Made by a program: the position numbers and the translations under genes. A DNA stretch of 64,000 nt, taken from positions 173,613 through 237,612 of the forward strand of contig QAOA01000370.1 in NCBI GenBank assembly GCA_003255065.1, read 5' to 3'. The notes under the pieces are model-generated. The model saw only the letters and a program-made list of their open reading frames with translations, did no database searches and was not told the origin of the DNA. This stretch comes from Cercis canadensis. Its lineage: Eukaryota; Streptophyta; Magnoliopsida; Fabales; Fabaceae. Positions 27,659-39,096 of this stretch are shown in pieces (within the stretch, counting starts at the first letter, position 1; each line of letters begins with the position of its first letter).

Positions 27659-30600
27659 TTAACCTCAAACAAGAAGCCATAATCCCTTAACTCTCAACCT
27701 TAACACTAAATCTAAACCTTTAACCTTAATCCCTAAATCATAAATTCTAGACCCTTAACACTAGACCCTACATCCTTAACCCTTAACATTAAGTCACCCT
27801 TAACCCTAAACCTTAAACCAAAGGTCCAAAATCTTAAACCCTAGATTCTTAATCTAAATCTTAGATACTTAACCCTAAATGCTAGACCTTAAACCCTTAA
27901 CCCTAATCCCAAAACCTAAGCCATTGAGACATAAACTCTAGATGCTTAACCCTAATTCCTAAATCCTAAACCTTAGAGCCTTAACATTAAACCTTAGACC
28001 TTAAATCATAAACCCTAGACCCTTAAGTTCAATCATATATGCTTAACCCTAATACTTAAATCCTAAACTCTAGAGTTGTAACCCTAAATTCTAAATTTAA
28101 ATCCTAAACCCTAGACCCTAAACTCTTAATATTATATCCCTAATTCTAGACCCTAAATACTAACCCTATACCCTAAATCTAAAATCCTAGAACTTAGACC
28201 TTAAACCCTAATCCCTAGACATAACCCTAAACCTTCAACCCTAAATCCTAAACGATTGACTTTCAAACTTGAAACCTAGATCATAAACTTGAATCGAGAA
28301 ACCCCTTATAAGCCTTAGATGTTTAACTTTAGACCTTATTCCCTAAACTCAAGACCTGGACTCCTAAATCCTAAACACAAGACCCTAATCCCTAAACCCT
28401 TAACCTAATCTTATGGCAATAAATACTTAACCCTAATTTTGAAACCCTACCCTTAACCTTAACCCTAGTTGTTTAACCTTAACTTTTAAACCCTAAATTT
28501 AGAGCCTTAACCCTAAAACCTAAATCGTAGACCTTTAACCTAAACTCTAGATGCTTAATCCTAATCCTTAAACCTTAAATCCTAGATCTTTAACCTTAAA
28601 CCATAAACCTTAAACCTTAGACCTTTAACCTCAGCCTAATTACTTAACCTTAATTCTTAACCCTAAACCCTAAACTTTTAAGCCATAACCTTAAATCCTA
28701 AACTATAAATGCTTAACCTTAATCCCTAAATCATAATCCATAAACCATAAACCCTAGAGCTTTAACCCTAGACCTTTAAGCTCAACAATAGACGCTTATC
28801 CCTAACAACTAAACTCTAAACCTAGCCTTAAACTATAATCCTTAAACCCTAAATTATATACCCTAAAAAAACTCTAGATACTAAACCTTAAATCTTAGAC
28901 CATAAACCATCAATCTTACACCCTAAAGACCAAAGCCTAATCCGTAAAGTCTTAACCTTAAACCTCAAAAACAATAGACCCTTAACTCTGAAACCAAGAC
29001 CTTAAAATCAAAACCTAAAACTTAAACCTTAAATCCTAAATTGTAGACACCAAACCTAAACCCTAGATTTTAACCTAAACCTTATGCCCTTAACCCTGAC
29101 ACTAAACCTTATACCCATAACCTAATCCTAAGCCCTAGTTGCTTAACCCTAATCCCTAAACCTTAAACACTAGAGCCTTAACTTTAAACCATAGACCCTA
29201 AATATTAAACTTTAGACATTTAACCCTAAATTTGATTCCTTAAACTAGATCGCTGACCTAAACTGTATATGCTTAAACTAGACCCTATACCTTAAATTCA
29301 ATACCCATAGCCCTAAATCCTAAACACTAGACACTAATGCCTAACCATATGTCATAGACCCTAAAATCTAAACCATAAACCATAAACCTTTAGCCTAATC
29401 CTAAGTCATAGATACTTAACACTAATCCCTAAACGTCATACCTTAGACCTTTAACCTCAACTTGAGATGCTTAACCATAATCCCTATATCCCAACCCTTT
29501 GAGCCCTAACTCTAAACCATAAATAATAAACTCTAAACCATATACCCTAAAACATAGAGACTTAATAGCAAAACATAAACCCTAGACCCATAACCTAAAC
29601 CCTAGATGCTTATCCCTAATCTCTAAACCCTATATCATAGAGCCATAACCATAAACCCTAGATTTTTAAGCTCAACCATAAATGCTTATCCCTAACATCT
29701 AAATCCTAAATCCTATAGTCATAACTCTAACCCTAAATGATAAACTATAGACCCTAAACCTTATACTCCAAAACTTAGAACATAAACCTTAAATCCTAGA
29801 CCCTAGATTCCAAACCTAAAACCTATTCCTTGGACACTAAATCCTAAATCTTAAACCCTTGACCCTCAAACTTGGAACTTAGATCTTAAAACCCTTAACC
29901 TAAACGCTAACCCTAGACCCTAAACTCATTATCCATAGCCCTAAATCCTAATCACTAGACAATAATCCCTAAACCCTAAATCACAGACTAAATCCTAAAT
30001 TGTAAACCCTAAATCTTTAACTTAATCTTAAGCCATATATCTTTATCCTTAATACTTAAACCCTAGAGCCCTGCCTTCGACCCTAAACACTAAATTATAG
30101 ACCCTATGCCCTAGATACTAAATCTTAAATCTTAAACTCTAAACCCCAAACCTTAAACCCTATATACTAAATCCTAAACCTTTGTCTTTTAACCCTAAAC
30201 CCAAGATCCTAAGCCCTTAACACTAAACCTTAAACTCTAAAAATTAATGCTACACCTTAAACCCTAAAAGTATACCTTTAACTTAAACCCTAAATGGTTA
30301 ACCCTATATCCTATACTCTAAACTCATTACTTTGTAACATTAAATCATAAACTGTAGACATTAAACCCTAAACTATAAACCATAGACCCTAAGCTCTAAA
30401 CTGTAAAGCTTCATCTAATCTTAAAGCCTAGTTGTATATCCCTAAACCTTAAATCCTAAAGCCTTATCCGTAAAACCTAAACCCTTATCCTGAATCTATA
30501 AAACCTAAACCCTACATCCTTGATCCTTAACTCTAAACCCTTAACCCTAGGCCCTAGACCCATAACCTAAATGCTAGAAACTTAACTATAATCCCTAAAT

Positions 30601-30715
30601 ATTAAACCCTAAACCTTAAAACCTAGCCTCAATCTTAGATGCTTCACCCTAATTCCTAAACCCTAAATTTAAACTTTAAACCTGGAGCCTTAACCTTAGA
30701 CCCTTAACCTAATTT
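27659..30715 (+). repeat. Telomere-like array, large unit E (interrupted)
   Basis: Degenerate heptamers in CCCTAAA orientation. The block follows unit D from its start through the extra 1.37-kb segment, then continues with related repeats until an LTR begins near 30716. The array resumes at 43562 on the far side of the retroelement complex. Confidence 0.88.
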
Positions 30716-31075
30716 AATAAGCTGATTTTATACCACTTATCTTGTATTATTCATGCTTGATTTTCATCACTCTTGAAGTAATTTAAGGTAGGTTTTCACA
30801 AGTTTAAGTCTACTTTTGCAAGTTTTGTTTTGGAAGACCTTGAAAGCAATTTAGGTGTAAGACGGTGGAAGAAATGAGAAAAATCATGCATTATGGACTA
30901 AAGGCAAAGACTTGGGCGCCTCGACGCCCTGACACGATGACCACCAAGATTTTAGGGAATTGGGCACCACAGCCCCCTAAATCAAGTGTTGCAGCGCCCT
31001 AGGGTCAGGAATCAGATACAAAAAGTCCAGAAAGAAGGGCGTTGTAGCGCCCTATACCAAGTGCCACAACACTGA
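30716..31075 (+). mobile_element. Truncated 5' LTR of Athila/Tat-like Ty3-gypsy element
   Basis: These 360 bp match, in opposite orientation, the start of the complete LTR at 41894-43302 (shared words include ATAAGC, TTTTATACC, and CTTGTATTATTCATGCTTGA). It carries four GC-rich dyads of the GGGCGC...GCGCCC type. The remaining roughly 1.05 kb of LTR, the primer-binding site and the start of gag are missing: the LTR runs straight into mid-gag at about 31076, so a deletion has removed the promoter-proximal half. Confidence 0.8.
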
Positions 31076-31850
31076 AACTTTACTTGATGCTGCTGCAAAT
31101 GGTTCACTAATGGATAAAACGGCTGAGGAAGTTGTCCAGCTGCTTGATCAAATGGCGGATAATGCCTGCCAATGGCCTTCTGATAGAACTCCAGCCAAAA
31201 AGACCTATGGCTTGCATGCTGTAGACCCATTTGTTGCTGTTACTGCCAAAATGGATACAATTGCATAGCACTTGGGCACTCTTACAGCTAATGTCATTCA
31301 TTCAACTGTTGCTGCTTGTGAAGTCTGTCATGGTGAACACTCGAGTGCTGATTGCCTAGTTGTGACATCGAAAGCACCTCTATCTTTTGAAGAAGCTCAT
31401 TTTGTGGGGAATTCTAACAGGTCAGGCAACCTGTACTCGAATACATATAATCCGAGATGGAAAAACCATCCAAATTTCTCCTGGAAAAATTCTCAAAATG
31501 TGGTTAAGCCATCTAGATTTCAGGCATCTTCTCAACCTTAGATGCAAGCTCCTGCACTACTTAAGATTTCTTTAGAAGATGCCCTTGCTCAACTCATTGA
31601 ATACCACTCAGTTTATGACAAGGACAGACACGACACTTCAGAATCAAACGGCTTCTATTTGGAATTTAGAGGTGCAGATGGGTCAAATCTCCAATTTACT
31701 CTTATCTAGAAACCAAGGGTCATTGCCCAGTAACACAGAGAGAAATCCTAAAGAGTAAGTCCAAGCAGTAACTCTAAGAAATGGAAAAATACTAGAGGAA
31801 CCGAAAAGAAAAGCTACAACAGTGGAAACAACCATAGAAAACAATAATGT
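31076..31850 (+). pseudogene. Ty3-gypsy gag fragment
   Basis: The translation resembles the C-terminal half of Athila/Tat-type Gag, the structural capsid/nucleocapsid protein. It has a block around NGSLMDKTAEEVVQLLDQMA, a degenerate zinc-knuckle CEVCHGEHSSADC (about 31314-31352), and the conserved NTYNPRWKNHPNFSW region (about 31438-31485). Reading shifts between frames and is broken by several stops (31266, 31539, 31707 areas). There is no start codon because the 5' part is deleted. Confidence 0.78.
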
Positions 31851-31953
31851 GGCTTATGTACCTTCGGAGGAGACACCTAAAGGCGAGGTTGTGGAGGAAT
31901 AGAAATCAAAGTCTATTCTCTTTCCTAATAATCCTTTACCTTACAAATCCCGA

Positions 31954-32814
31954 GTGCCTTTTCCTCATCGGTTTCAGAAGCAGAACATGGATAAGCAGTT
32001 TTCTAAATTCCTTGAGGTCTTCAAGAAGCTTCATATCAACATACCTTTTGCAGAGGCATTGACACATATGCCAAGTTATGTGAAGTTCATGAAGGAAATT
32101 CTCACCAACAAAAGGAAATTAGAAGATTATGAAACAGTAGCACTTACTAAAGAGTGCAGTGCCATCCTCCAAAACAAGTTACCTCCAAAGCTAAAATATC
32201 CAGGGAGTTTTACTATTTCTTGCACTATTAGTGATATTTTCTTTGGTAAAACATTATGTGATTTAGGTGCCTCTATTAATTTAATGCCTTTATCTGTTTA
32301 CAGGAAACTTGGACTGGGAGAAGCCAAACCAACCTCCATCACTCTCTAATTAGTGGATCGGTCTCTTAAGTACCCTAGAGGAATCCTAGAGGATGTGCTT
32401 ATAAAAGTGGACAAGTTTATTTTTTAAGCGGATTTCGTGATACTTGATATGGAGGAAGACCAGGAGATACCCATCATCCTTGGCCGGCCTTTCTTGGTCA
32501 TAGGGAATGCCCTCATTGATGTACAAAAAGGGCAGCTCATACTTAGAATCAACAATGAGGAAGTCTCTTCCAATGTCTTCAAAGCTCTAAAGCAATGTGA
32601 TGAAAGAGACATTTGTATATGGCTTGATTTGATTGATCATTGCACTACAGAGGTTTTTCGATCTAGCCACCCTCCAGAGCCATTGGAGGCCTGTCTCATT
32701 GGCATCTCTCTTGAAGAAAACATGGAAATAAAAAATTGTGTAAATTTTCTGAATGCGGTTCCTCCTCAGTTTATCAGAAGGTCTTTTGAGGAACTTGGCA
32801 AAGGGGGATCTTGA
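31954..32814 (+). pseudogene. Ty3-gypsy protease region of pol
   Basis: Two open stretches (31954-32349 and 32437-32814) cover the region before reverse transcriptase. The first contains CDLGASINLMP, with the D-x-G-A retropepsin active-site signature; the second contains IPIILGRPFL, the ILGRPF flap/C-terminal motif. They are in one reading order but separated by stops at 32347 and 32425. In an intact element this protease would cleave the Gag-Pol polyprotein. Confidence 0.82.
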
Positions 32815-32963
32815 CCTCCTCCATTTGTAGTGAAGCCTCTTGTGTTGGAACTCAAGCCATTACCTGAGCATCTTACATATGCTTACCTGGTGACTCATCC
32901 ACTTTTCCGGTCATTATTTCCTCTTCACTAAAGGAAGAAGAAGTAGATAAGTTACTGAGGGTA

Positions 32964-33860
32964 TTGAGGGAGCATCAGGCAGCCATCGAATGGACTATCT
33001 TGGACATAAATGGGATCAACCTCTCCTTGTGTATGCATAAGATTCTGATGGAAGACTACTTCAGACCCTTCATTGAGCATCAACGTCGACTGAACCCAAA
33101 CATGAAAGAGGTGGTACGAGCAGAAGTATTGAAACTTCTGGATGCCGATATCATATACTCGATCTCTGATAGTGCATGGGTGAGTCCAGTGCAAGTAGTG
33201 CCAAAGAAGGGTGGAATGACGGTTGTCAAGAATGAGAATAATGAGCTCATTCCTACGTGGACAGTCACTGGGTGGCGAGTTTGCATCGGCTACAAGAAGT
33301 TGAACAAAGCTACAAGGAAGGACCATTTTCCCCTACCGTTCATTGATTAGATGCTTGATCGACTAACGGGACATGCGTATTATTGCTTCCTCGACGGCTA
33401 CTCTGGGTATAATCAGATTTCTATTACTCTTGAAGACCAATAGAAGACGACTTTCACTTGCCCCAATGAGACTTTTGCATTTAGGCGTATGCCCTTCGGA
33501 TTGTGCAATGCTCCAACAACTTTCCAGAAGTGCATGATGTCTATTTTCTCAAACATGGTGGAGCACTACATTGAAGTTTTCATGGATGACTTCTCGGTAT
33601 TTGGATCTACATTTGACACCTGTCTCGGTCACTTGGCTTCTATTTTGAAACGATGTGAAGAGACCAATCTAGTTTTTAATTGGGAGAAGTGCCATTTTAT
33701 GGTCCAAGAGGAAATTGTACTTGGGCACAAGGTGTCGGCTTAAGGACTTGAGGTGGATCGGGCGAAAATTGCTAATATAGAGAAATTGCCTCCACTTACC
33801 TTAGTTAAAGGTGTGAGAAGTTTCTTAGGACATGCCGGTTTCTATTGACGGTTTATAAAG
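32964..33860 (+). pseudogene. Ty3-gypsy reverse transcriptase
   Basis: RT motifs appear in order: SAWVSPVQVVPKKGG, WRVCIGYKKLNKAT with DHFPLPFID, FLDGYSGYNQI, RMPFGLCNAPTTFQ and the catalytic FMDDF (aspartates at about 33580-33590), then the thumb region ending KGVRSFLGHAGFY. Stops interrupt the frame at 33348, 33441, 33741 and 33846, so no enzyme can be made. The motif set and the FMDDF variant are usual for Athila/Tat-type elements. Confidence 0.92.
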
Positions 33861-34380
33861 GGCTTCTCCAAGATCATTAAGCCATTGTGCAATCTTCTCT
33901 TGAATGATGTTTCAATCGAGTTCACTAAGGAGTGTCTTCAAGCTTTCAAAAATATGAAGAAGGCCTTGACCTTGGCACCCATCATCATTGCGCCGGATTG
34001 GTCACTGCCTTTCAAGCTTATGTATGACGCTAGTGACTATGCAGTTAGGGCAGTTTTAGGTCAATGAAGGGACAAGTTGTTGCATGCCATCTATTATGCT
34101 AGTCGTACACTCGATCCTGCTCAGATGAATGATGCTACTACTGAGAAGGAGTTCCTCGCAGTTGTCTTTGCCTTTGACAAATTTAGGGCTTATCTAATTG
34201 GCTCGAAGGTAATAGTCTTCACAGACCATTTTGCTATCAAATACTTGTTGGAGAAGAAGGATGCCAAACCACAATTAATTCAATGGGTTCTTCTCTTACA
34301 AGAATTTGACTTAGAAATTAGAGACAAGAAAGACACTAAAAACCTTATCGCAGATCATCTCTCCAGACTTGAAACTCCAG
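33861..34380 (+). pseudogene. Ty3-gypsy RNase H domain
   Basis: This part continues directly from RT. It shows KLMYDASDYAVRAVLGQ (first catalytic aspartate region), the [17 protein letters not shown] block, [12 protein letters not shown] and DHLSRLE at the end. There is a stop at 34065 between the first and second blocks. In a live element it would degrade RNA in the RNA-DNA hybrid. Confidence 0.9.
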
Positions 34381-34568
34381 AAGAGTTAGGGGATACTGAA
34401 GTGCCTATTGATGACTCCTTTCCGGATGAGCAACTCTTTGCTTTTTCGACCACAGTTCAACCATGGTTCAGTGATATTGCTAACTTCTTAGCTATCAACC
34501 TCCTACCACCGGATCAAAGCCATCATCAAAGGAAGAAGTTTCTTTCAGTGGCCAAGCATTATTACTAG

Positions 34569-35645
34569 GATGAGCCACTCTTCTTCAAACACTATTCTGA
34601 CTTAATAATTCGACGATGTGTTCCTGAAGAAGAGATGGCAAATATCCTTCATCACTGCCATGCATCACCTTATGGTGGCCACTTTGGTGCAAATAGAACT
34701 GCAACCAAGATTTTTCAATCTGGCTTTTATTGGCCTACAATCTTTAAGTATGCACATGCTTACGTCTTTGCTTGTGATCGTTGCCAAAGAACGGGGACCA
34801 TCTCACACCGTCATGAAATGCCACTAAATAATATTTTAGAAGTGGAGTTGTTTGATGTATGGGGGATCGACTTCATGGGTCATTTCCCGTCTTCTTCCAA
34901 CAACCAATACATTTTTGTGGCAGTGGATTATGTCTCTAAATGGGTTGAGGCTATAGCTGCATCTACCAATGACTCAAAAGTGGTAGTGAACTTCCTAAAA
35001 AAGAATATCTTCACTAGGTTTGGCACTCCAAGAGCACTAATTAGTGATGAAGGCATTCACTTTTGTAACAAATACCTTGGTGCTCTTCTGACCAAATATG
35101 GCGTCAAACATCGGATTGCCATTGCCTATCATCCACAAACCAGTGGACAAGTAGAGATTTCTAACTGTGAGTTAAAGTGGATTCTTGAGAAAACAGTCAA
35201 TGTTAACAAGAAAGATTGGGCACGAAAGTTTGTCGATGCTTTGTGGGCATACAGGCCAACATTCAAGACTCCCATAGGCACATCACCATACCGGTTGGTC
35301 TTTAGGAAAGCATGTCATTTTCCAGTCGAAGTGGAACATTAAGCGTACTGGGCCACCAAGACACTGAACTTCGATCTCAAAGTTGCAGGTGCAAAGAGGC
35401 TCCTACAGCTAAATGAACTCGATGAATTCCGCCAAGGTGTGTATGAAAATGCCAAGCTCTATAAAGAACGAACCAAGACATCACACGAAAAACGCATTCA
35501 AAAGCGTGAATTCACTCCCAGTCAAAAAGTTCTCCTGTTCAATTCCCGCCTTAAATTGTTTCCTGGAAAATTGAAGTCCAGATGGTTAGGCCCTTTCATA
35601 GTTGACATGGTTTTCCCCCATGGAGGTATTGAAGTCAAGAGTTGA
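34569..35645 (+). pseudogene. Ty3-gypsy integrase
   Basis: The N-terminal HHCC zinc finger is visible ([13 protein letters not shown] followed by ACDRCQRTG), then the catalytic core with [10 protein letters not shown] (first D), LISDEGIHF (second D) and the [10 protein letters not shown] region containing the catalytic glutamate, then a C-terminal basic part with PGKLKSRWLGPF. The main open stretch is 34635-35342. Stops at 34566, 35340 and 35643 break it. It ends close to the LVGRQPIF segment that marks the end of pol in this group. Confidence 0.92.
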
Positions 35646-37168
35646 GATTGTAAATTCAAGGTTAATGGCCAAAGGTTGAAACACTATGTGGATGGCGAGG
35701 ATGAGTTCCCAAAATCATCCATCACGCTCACCAACCCCACTTGACCAGTTTCAGAGCAAGTCTAGCTAAGGACTATAAACTAAGTGCTTGTTGGGAGACA
35801 ACCCATCTTTCTAATCCCTTCCTTGATGATTGCTTAAGTTAGAGTGTGTTCGCATTTTTATTTTTTTTTGCTTTCTTTATAGCTAAATTTATAATTTTTC
35901 TCTCCCTTTGTGCTTAAATAGATGTGGAAACAAGTTTGGGGGTCATGAAATGGCAAATTGAGGGTGCAATGGCTTAATGCGTACAACGGAGCAAAAGCTT
36001 GGGCGCCACGGTGCCCCACCCAGGGCACCGCAATACCCTATCACGAGCAAACCAACAGAGTCATAGGCGCCATAGCACCCAAGTTAGTTTAAGTTAAAAT
36101 AAAAAAAAAATTCACTTAAACCCAAAATGGTGCGTTTTAACCCTTATTTTTAAAACCTAAATCCCTCTTCTTTCCCCTTCAGCCCGCACACCCTTCTTCC
36201 CTTCTTCACCATTTTTCATTCTTAAAGTTCAAAGCTTGCTTTCGTACCTTTTAATCCTTCACCAAACACCATTTCCTTCACCAAATTTCTTCACCCACTC
36301 CCTTGCCTTTCCCATTTTGCCCTTTTCTCTCACATACCCACACCTATTTGCACACTTTAACACACATAATTTCACCCATTCACAGTGCATCGGCGCAATT
36401 AAGGGACAAGGATTTTTTGTTTTCGAATTTTTCCACTCCAAGTAAGTCCATCGACTTTCTTTACTTTTCCACCTTCTTGACTGCGTGTTGGCCAAATATG
36501 GAGGGCATATAAATTGCATATGGAATGTTTCTTTGTGAAGGCCTACCCTTGCCCACAAGGTGTTTGCCAAAATACCTCAATGTGAACCATTCCTCTGCAT
36601 GTGCTAAATTATGACCTCTTCTAGCTATTTCTGTTCTCTACACCCATAATGTAGCACCACGTGACATATTGAATCAAATTTTGTCTGATCCCTTAGGTCT
36701 TTTTGCATTTTGTTTCATGACTTATCTTAGGAAATTTAGATAAATTCAGAAATTATGCCTCCTGATTTGTGCTTACATGGTTTACTTTGCGCTCCCCATC
36801 ATGGATAGTTATTTGATGTGCTTTTACATTTTTGGCCAATGAGGCTATGGTTCAGTCCCATAGTGTTTTTGCCTACTCAAGTACACGAGCTTGTCACACT
36901 AAAGACATTGGACCACTTAATGCCTAATTTGTCTTAAGACAAGTCACCCACTCCCTTGTTCCCCAACGTCCTTTATGCTCTGTCCATCGAACTTAAGGAA
37001 TTTTGACCACTCTTGACTTACCACTTGTTGAAACGAAATTTGGGTTCCTTTTATCTTCATGTTTTCCTCACTTATACTTGCATGCTAGTACATGTTCCCA
37101 TTTCTGGGCTTATTCTATTTTCTTGGTCATGGTCCTTTTAATGCATTGCTTATTTTGTCTTAGCTTGT
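35646..37168 (+). mobile_element. Non-coding region after pol
   Basis: Spacer between pol and the downstream ORF. It starts with decayed pol C-terminus (the motif behind LVGRQP near 35790) and then non-coding DNA. At 35996-36085 it carries GC-rich dyads (GGGCGCCACGGTGCCCC, AGGGCACCGCAATACCC, AGGCGCCATAGCACCC) like those in the LTR. No credible ORF is present; the short frames near 36236-36512 are pyrimidine-rich noise. Confidence 0.6.
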
Positions 37169-38595
37169 TGATGAGCTGCCGAGACTCTTCAAATTAGTGA
37201 TTTTTAAAGTCGGTTTACCTAAGCTACTTGTAGTATAAGGCAACACCAAGTCGAACCAAAGAATTACTCTAATTAGTGAATCAGATTTAGGAACATATAA
37301 ACAGGGGGGTTTTGTTTGTATAAGTGATCAACAGAAATTGATTTAAAAGTGGTAAACCTTAAGGAAAACAACCAATCCAAGTCTAACCGATTCTGATTTT
37401 AATCCATCCTTGATTTCCAAGGATCCATTCAATTATTAACCTAGTTCTTGGCCTTAGAACACATCAAAAAGCATCTCAGTCCTCTATGGATATCCACTGG
37501 TTAAGCAACAAGAATTCGGATCAACTAAGACTAAATGAATCAAGCACTCATTCAAATCCAGTTTAACCTAAGTCCAGAATCCAGCTAAGGGTAATTAATC
37601 CGTCCAAAAGCTTAGAACCATTAATTAACCATACAATCCTCTTTTATCACGTCAATTAAGCAATCAACACATAAAAATCCAAATCCGAATTAAGTAATTC
37701 AAACAGAATATTTCAGAGGATTGAAAGAACTTCATTAATAACTAAATGAATAACAATCAAAGCATAATCTCAGAATTAATAATCAGAACAGCCAAAACTT
37801 GGATTGATTTGAGTATTCAGCCCTTCATGAACAAGAGGAACAAAGTTTACAAAAATATCTAGAGAGAAAACTTAAAGACTAAGAAAACAAGACAAGTTGT
37901 CTACAAAATATCCTAATGTCTTAACACAATTTCGGCTGCCTCTTTCTGAACATATAGACCTCCAAAAATACATGCACACCCAAATTGCCCTTAGGGCACA
38001 CTTATTTCCATGGGTCTTAGCTTTCATTGGGCTTTGGTTTGGGCTCAATTGGACTTGTAATGAAGAAGTTAGGCCTATTTAAGTGCCAACAGGTCTCTAG
38101 AACCATCGCCCAACTTCAACAGGCAATAAGACCATCTGAAATATACAATTTGGTTAACCGGCATTATAGAAATTGAAGCTCTGAGTCTTATCTTTCCAAT
38201 GAGACCAGTTTCAAGTCCATATGACATCTAAAGATCAAGTTATGGTCCAAACACTGCATGAGGGTCAGGATCCTGCGACAACATGTCTTCTCCGGATTCC
38301 AGGCTGCATATGACCTTCTGGACGTCCGAACTGGCTTTGGAGCCCTGAATGAAAGTTGTAGATAATTCTCTCAGCTTTCCTACAAGGTAAGACTCGAAAT
38401 TTTTAGACATCCAGAACTCGAGATATGCATGAAACACAGAGACAACATAAAATGCCCAGTATTGCTGAAAAATGCAATTAGGCCCAATTGGATCCAAACT
38501 CATGAAATGAGGCCCAAGCCCAATCAAATAGGCCCAAAAGAGGTTTAAGAAGCAAAATATGAGAGTTAACTACTGTATAAAAAGTGTATTCATCA
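37169..38595. mobile_element. Nested solo LTR with 5-bp target duplication CTTGT
   Basis: 1427 bp beginning TGATGA and ending TCATCA, flanked by CTTGT at 37164-37168 and again at 38596-38600. There is no gag or pol, so it is a solo LTR left by LTR-LTR recombination. It lies inside the older gypsy element, between pol and the third ORF. The minus strand probably is the LTR sense, because its 5' end would then resemble other plant gypsy LTRs, but this is not certain. Confidence 0.85.
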
Positions 38596-38600
38596 CTTGT

Positions 38601-39096
38601 GAAGCTCTTGTTTTGCACCATAGGTGATAGTATGCCACTAGAGCGCATGACATAAACATCACTTAGGACCTGAACCTTTTAATGCCAAATTTGAGTTAAC
38701 TACATTTATGTCCCCAATTTTGAAAATCCACTTTGGCTCATTACTTTAGCAATTCAACGAACACATGACATGCTGACAAGCCCTTTTAAGGCCCTTTATG
38801 GGTTACTTTGTACCCATTTTACATTGCCTCTGACACACAAGTGCCTCACTCTCACCTAATGCATGAAGTATGATCTTGGGTAATTGGCCCCAAAAATTTA
38901 TTTTCCCGTATCACCAACCACATGCCTTTTGTACTTCGGTCAGTATTGCCATTCACACATATTTTGGCTACCATATGTCTTTGCATTCTGATAAGCCCTT
39001 TTGCACTAGGGTGGCTGCTTGCTCTGCTATTCTTAGTTGTACCTTGCTCATTCGAAGTTCCTCATTTTTATAGGTACATATCATTTTCCTACATCC
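38601..39096 (+). mobile_element. Gypsy spacer, continued after the nested LTR
   Basis: Non-coding region leading to the post-pol ORF. A splice-acceptor-like TTTTTATAG lies at 39065-39073, 24 bp before the ATG, which would fit expression of the third ORF from a spliced transcript. That is inference only. Confidence 0.5.

Noticed and set aside
301-30715. A real telomere at the left side of the window
   Set aside because: Heptamers are too decayed and no long perfect CCCTAAA run exists. The array is interstitial, since transposons and genes follow and the same orientation resumes at 43562.
31012-31301. Minus-strand frames opposite gag (also those opposite protease and RT at 32424-33326)
   Set aside because: Shadows of the plus-strand retroelement domains; no family match.
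30716-35645. Active Ty3-gypsy retrotransposon or endogenous virus
   Set aside because: The 5' LTR is truncated, PBS and gag start are missing on this strand, and pol has about ten in-frame stops and no 3' LTR in the same orientation.
36236-36570. Overlapping short frames on both strands
   Set aside because: Pyrimidine-rich spacer of the gypsy element; three frames overlap and none has a recognisable motif.
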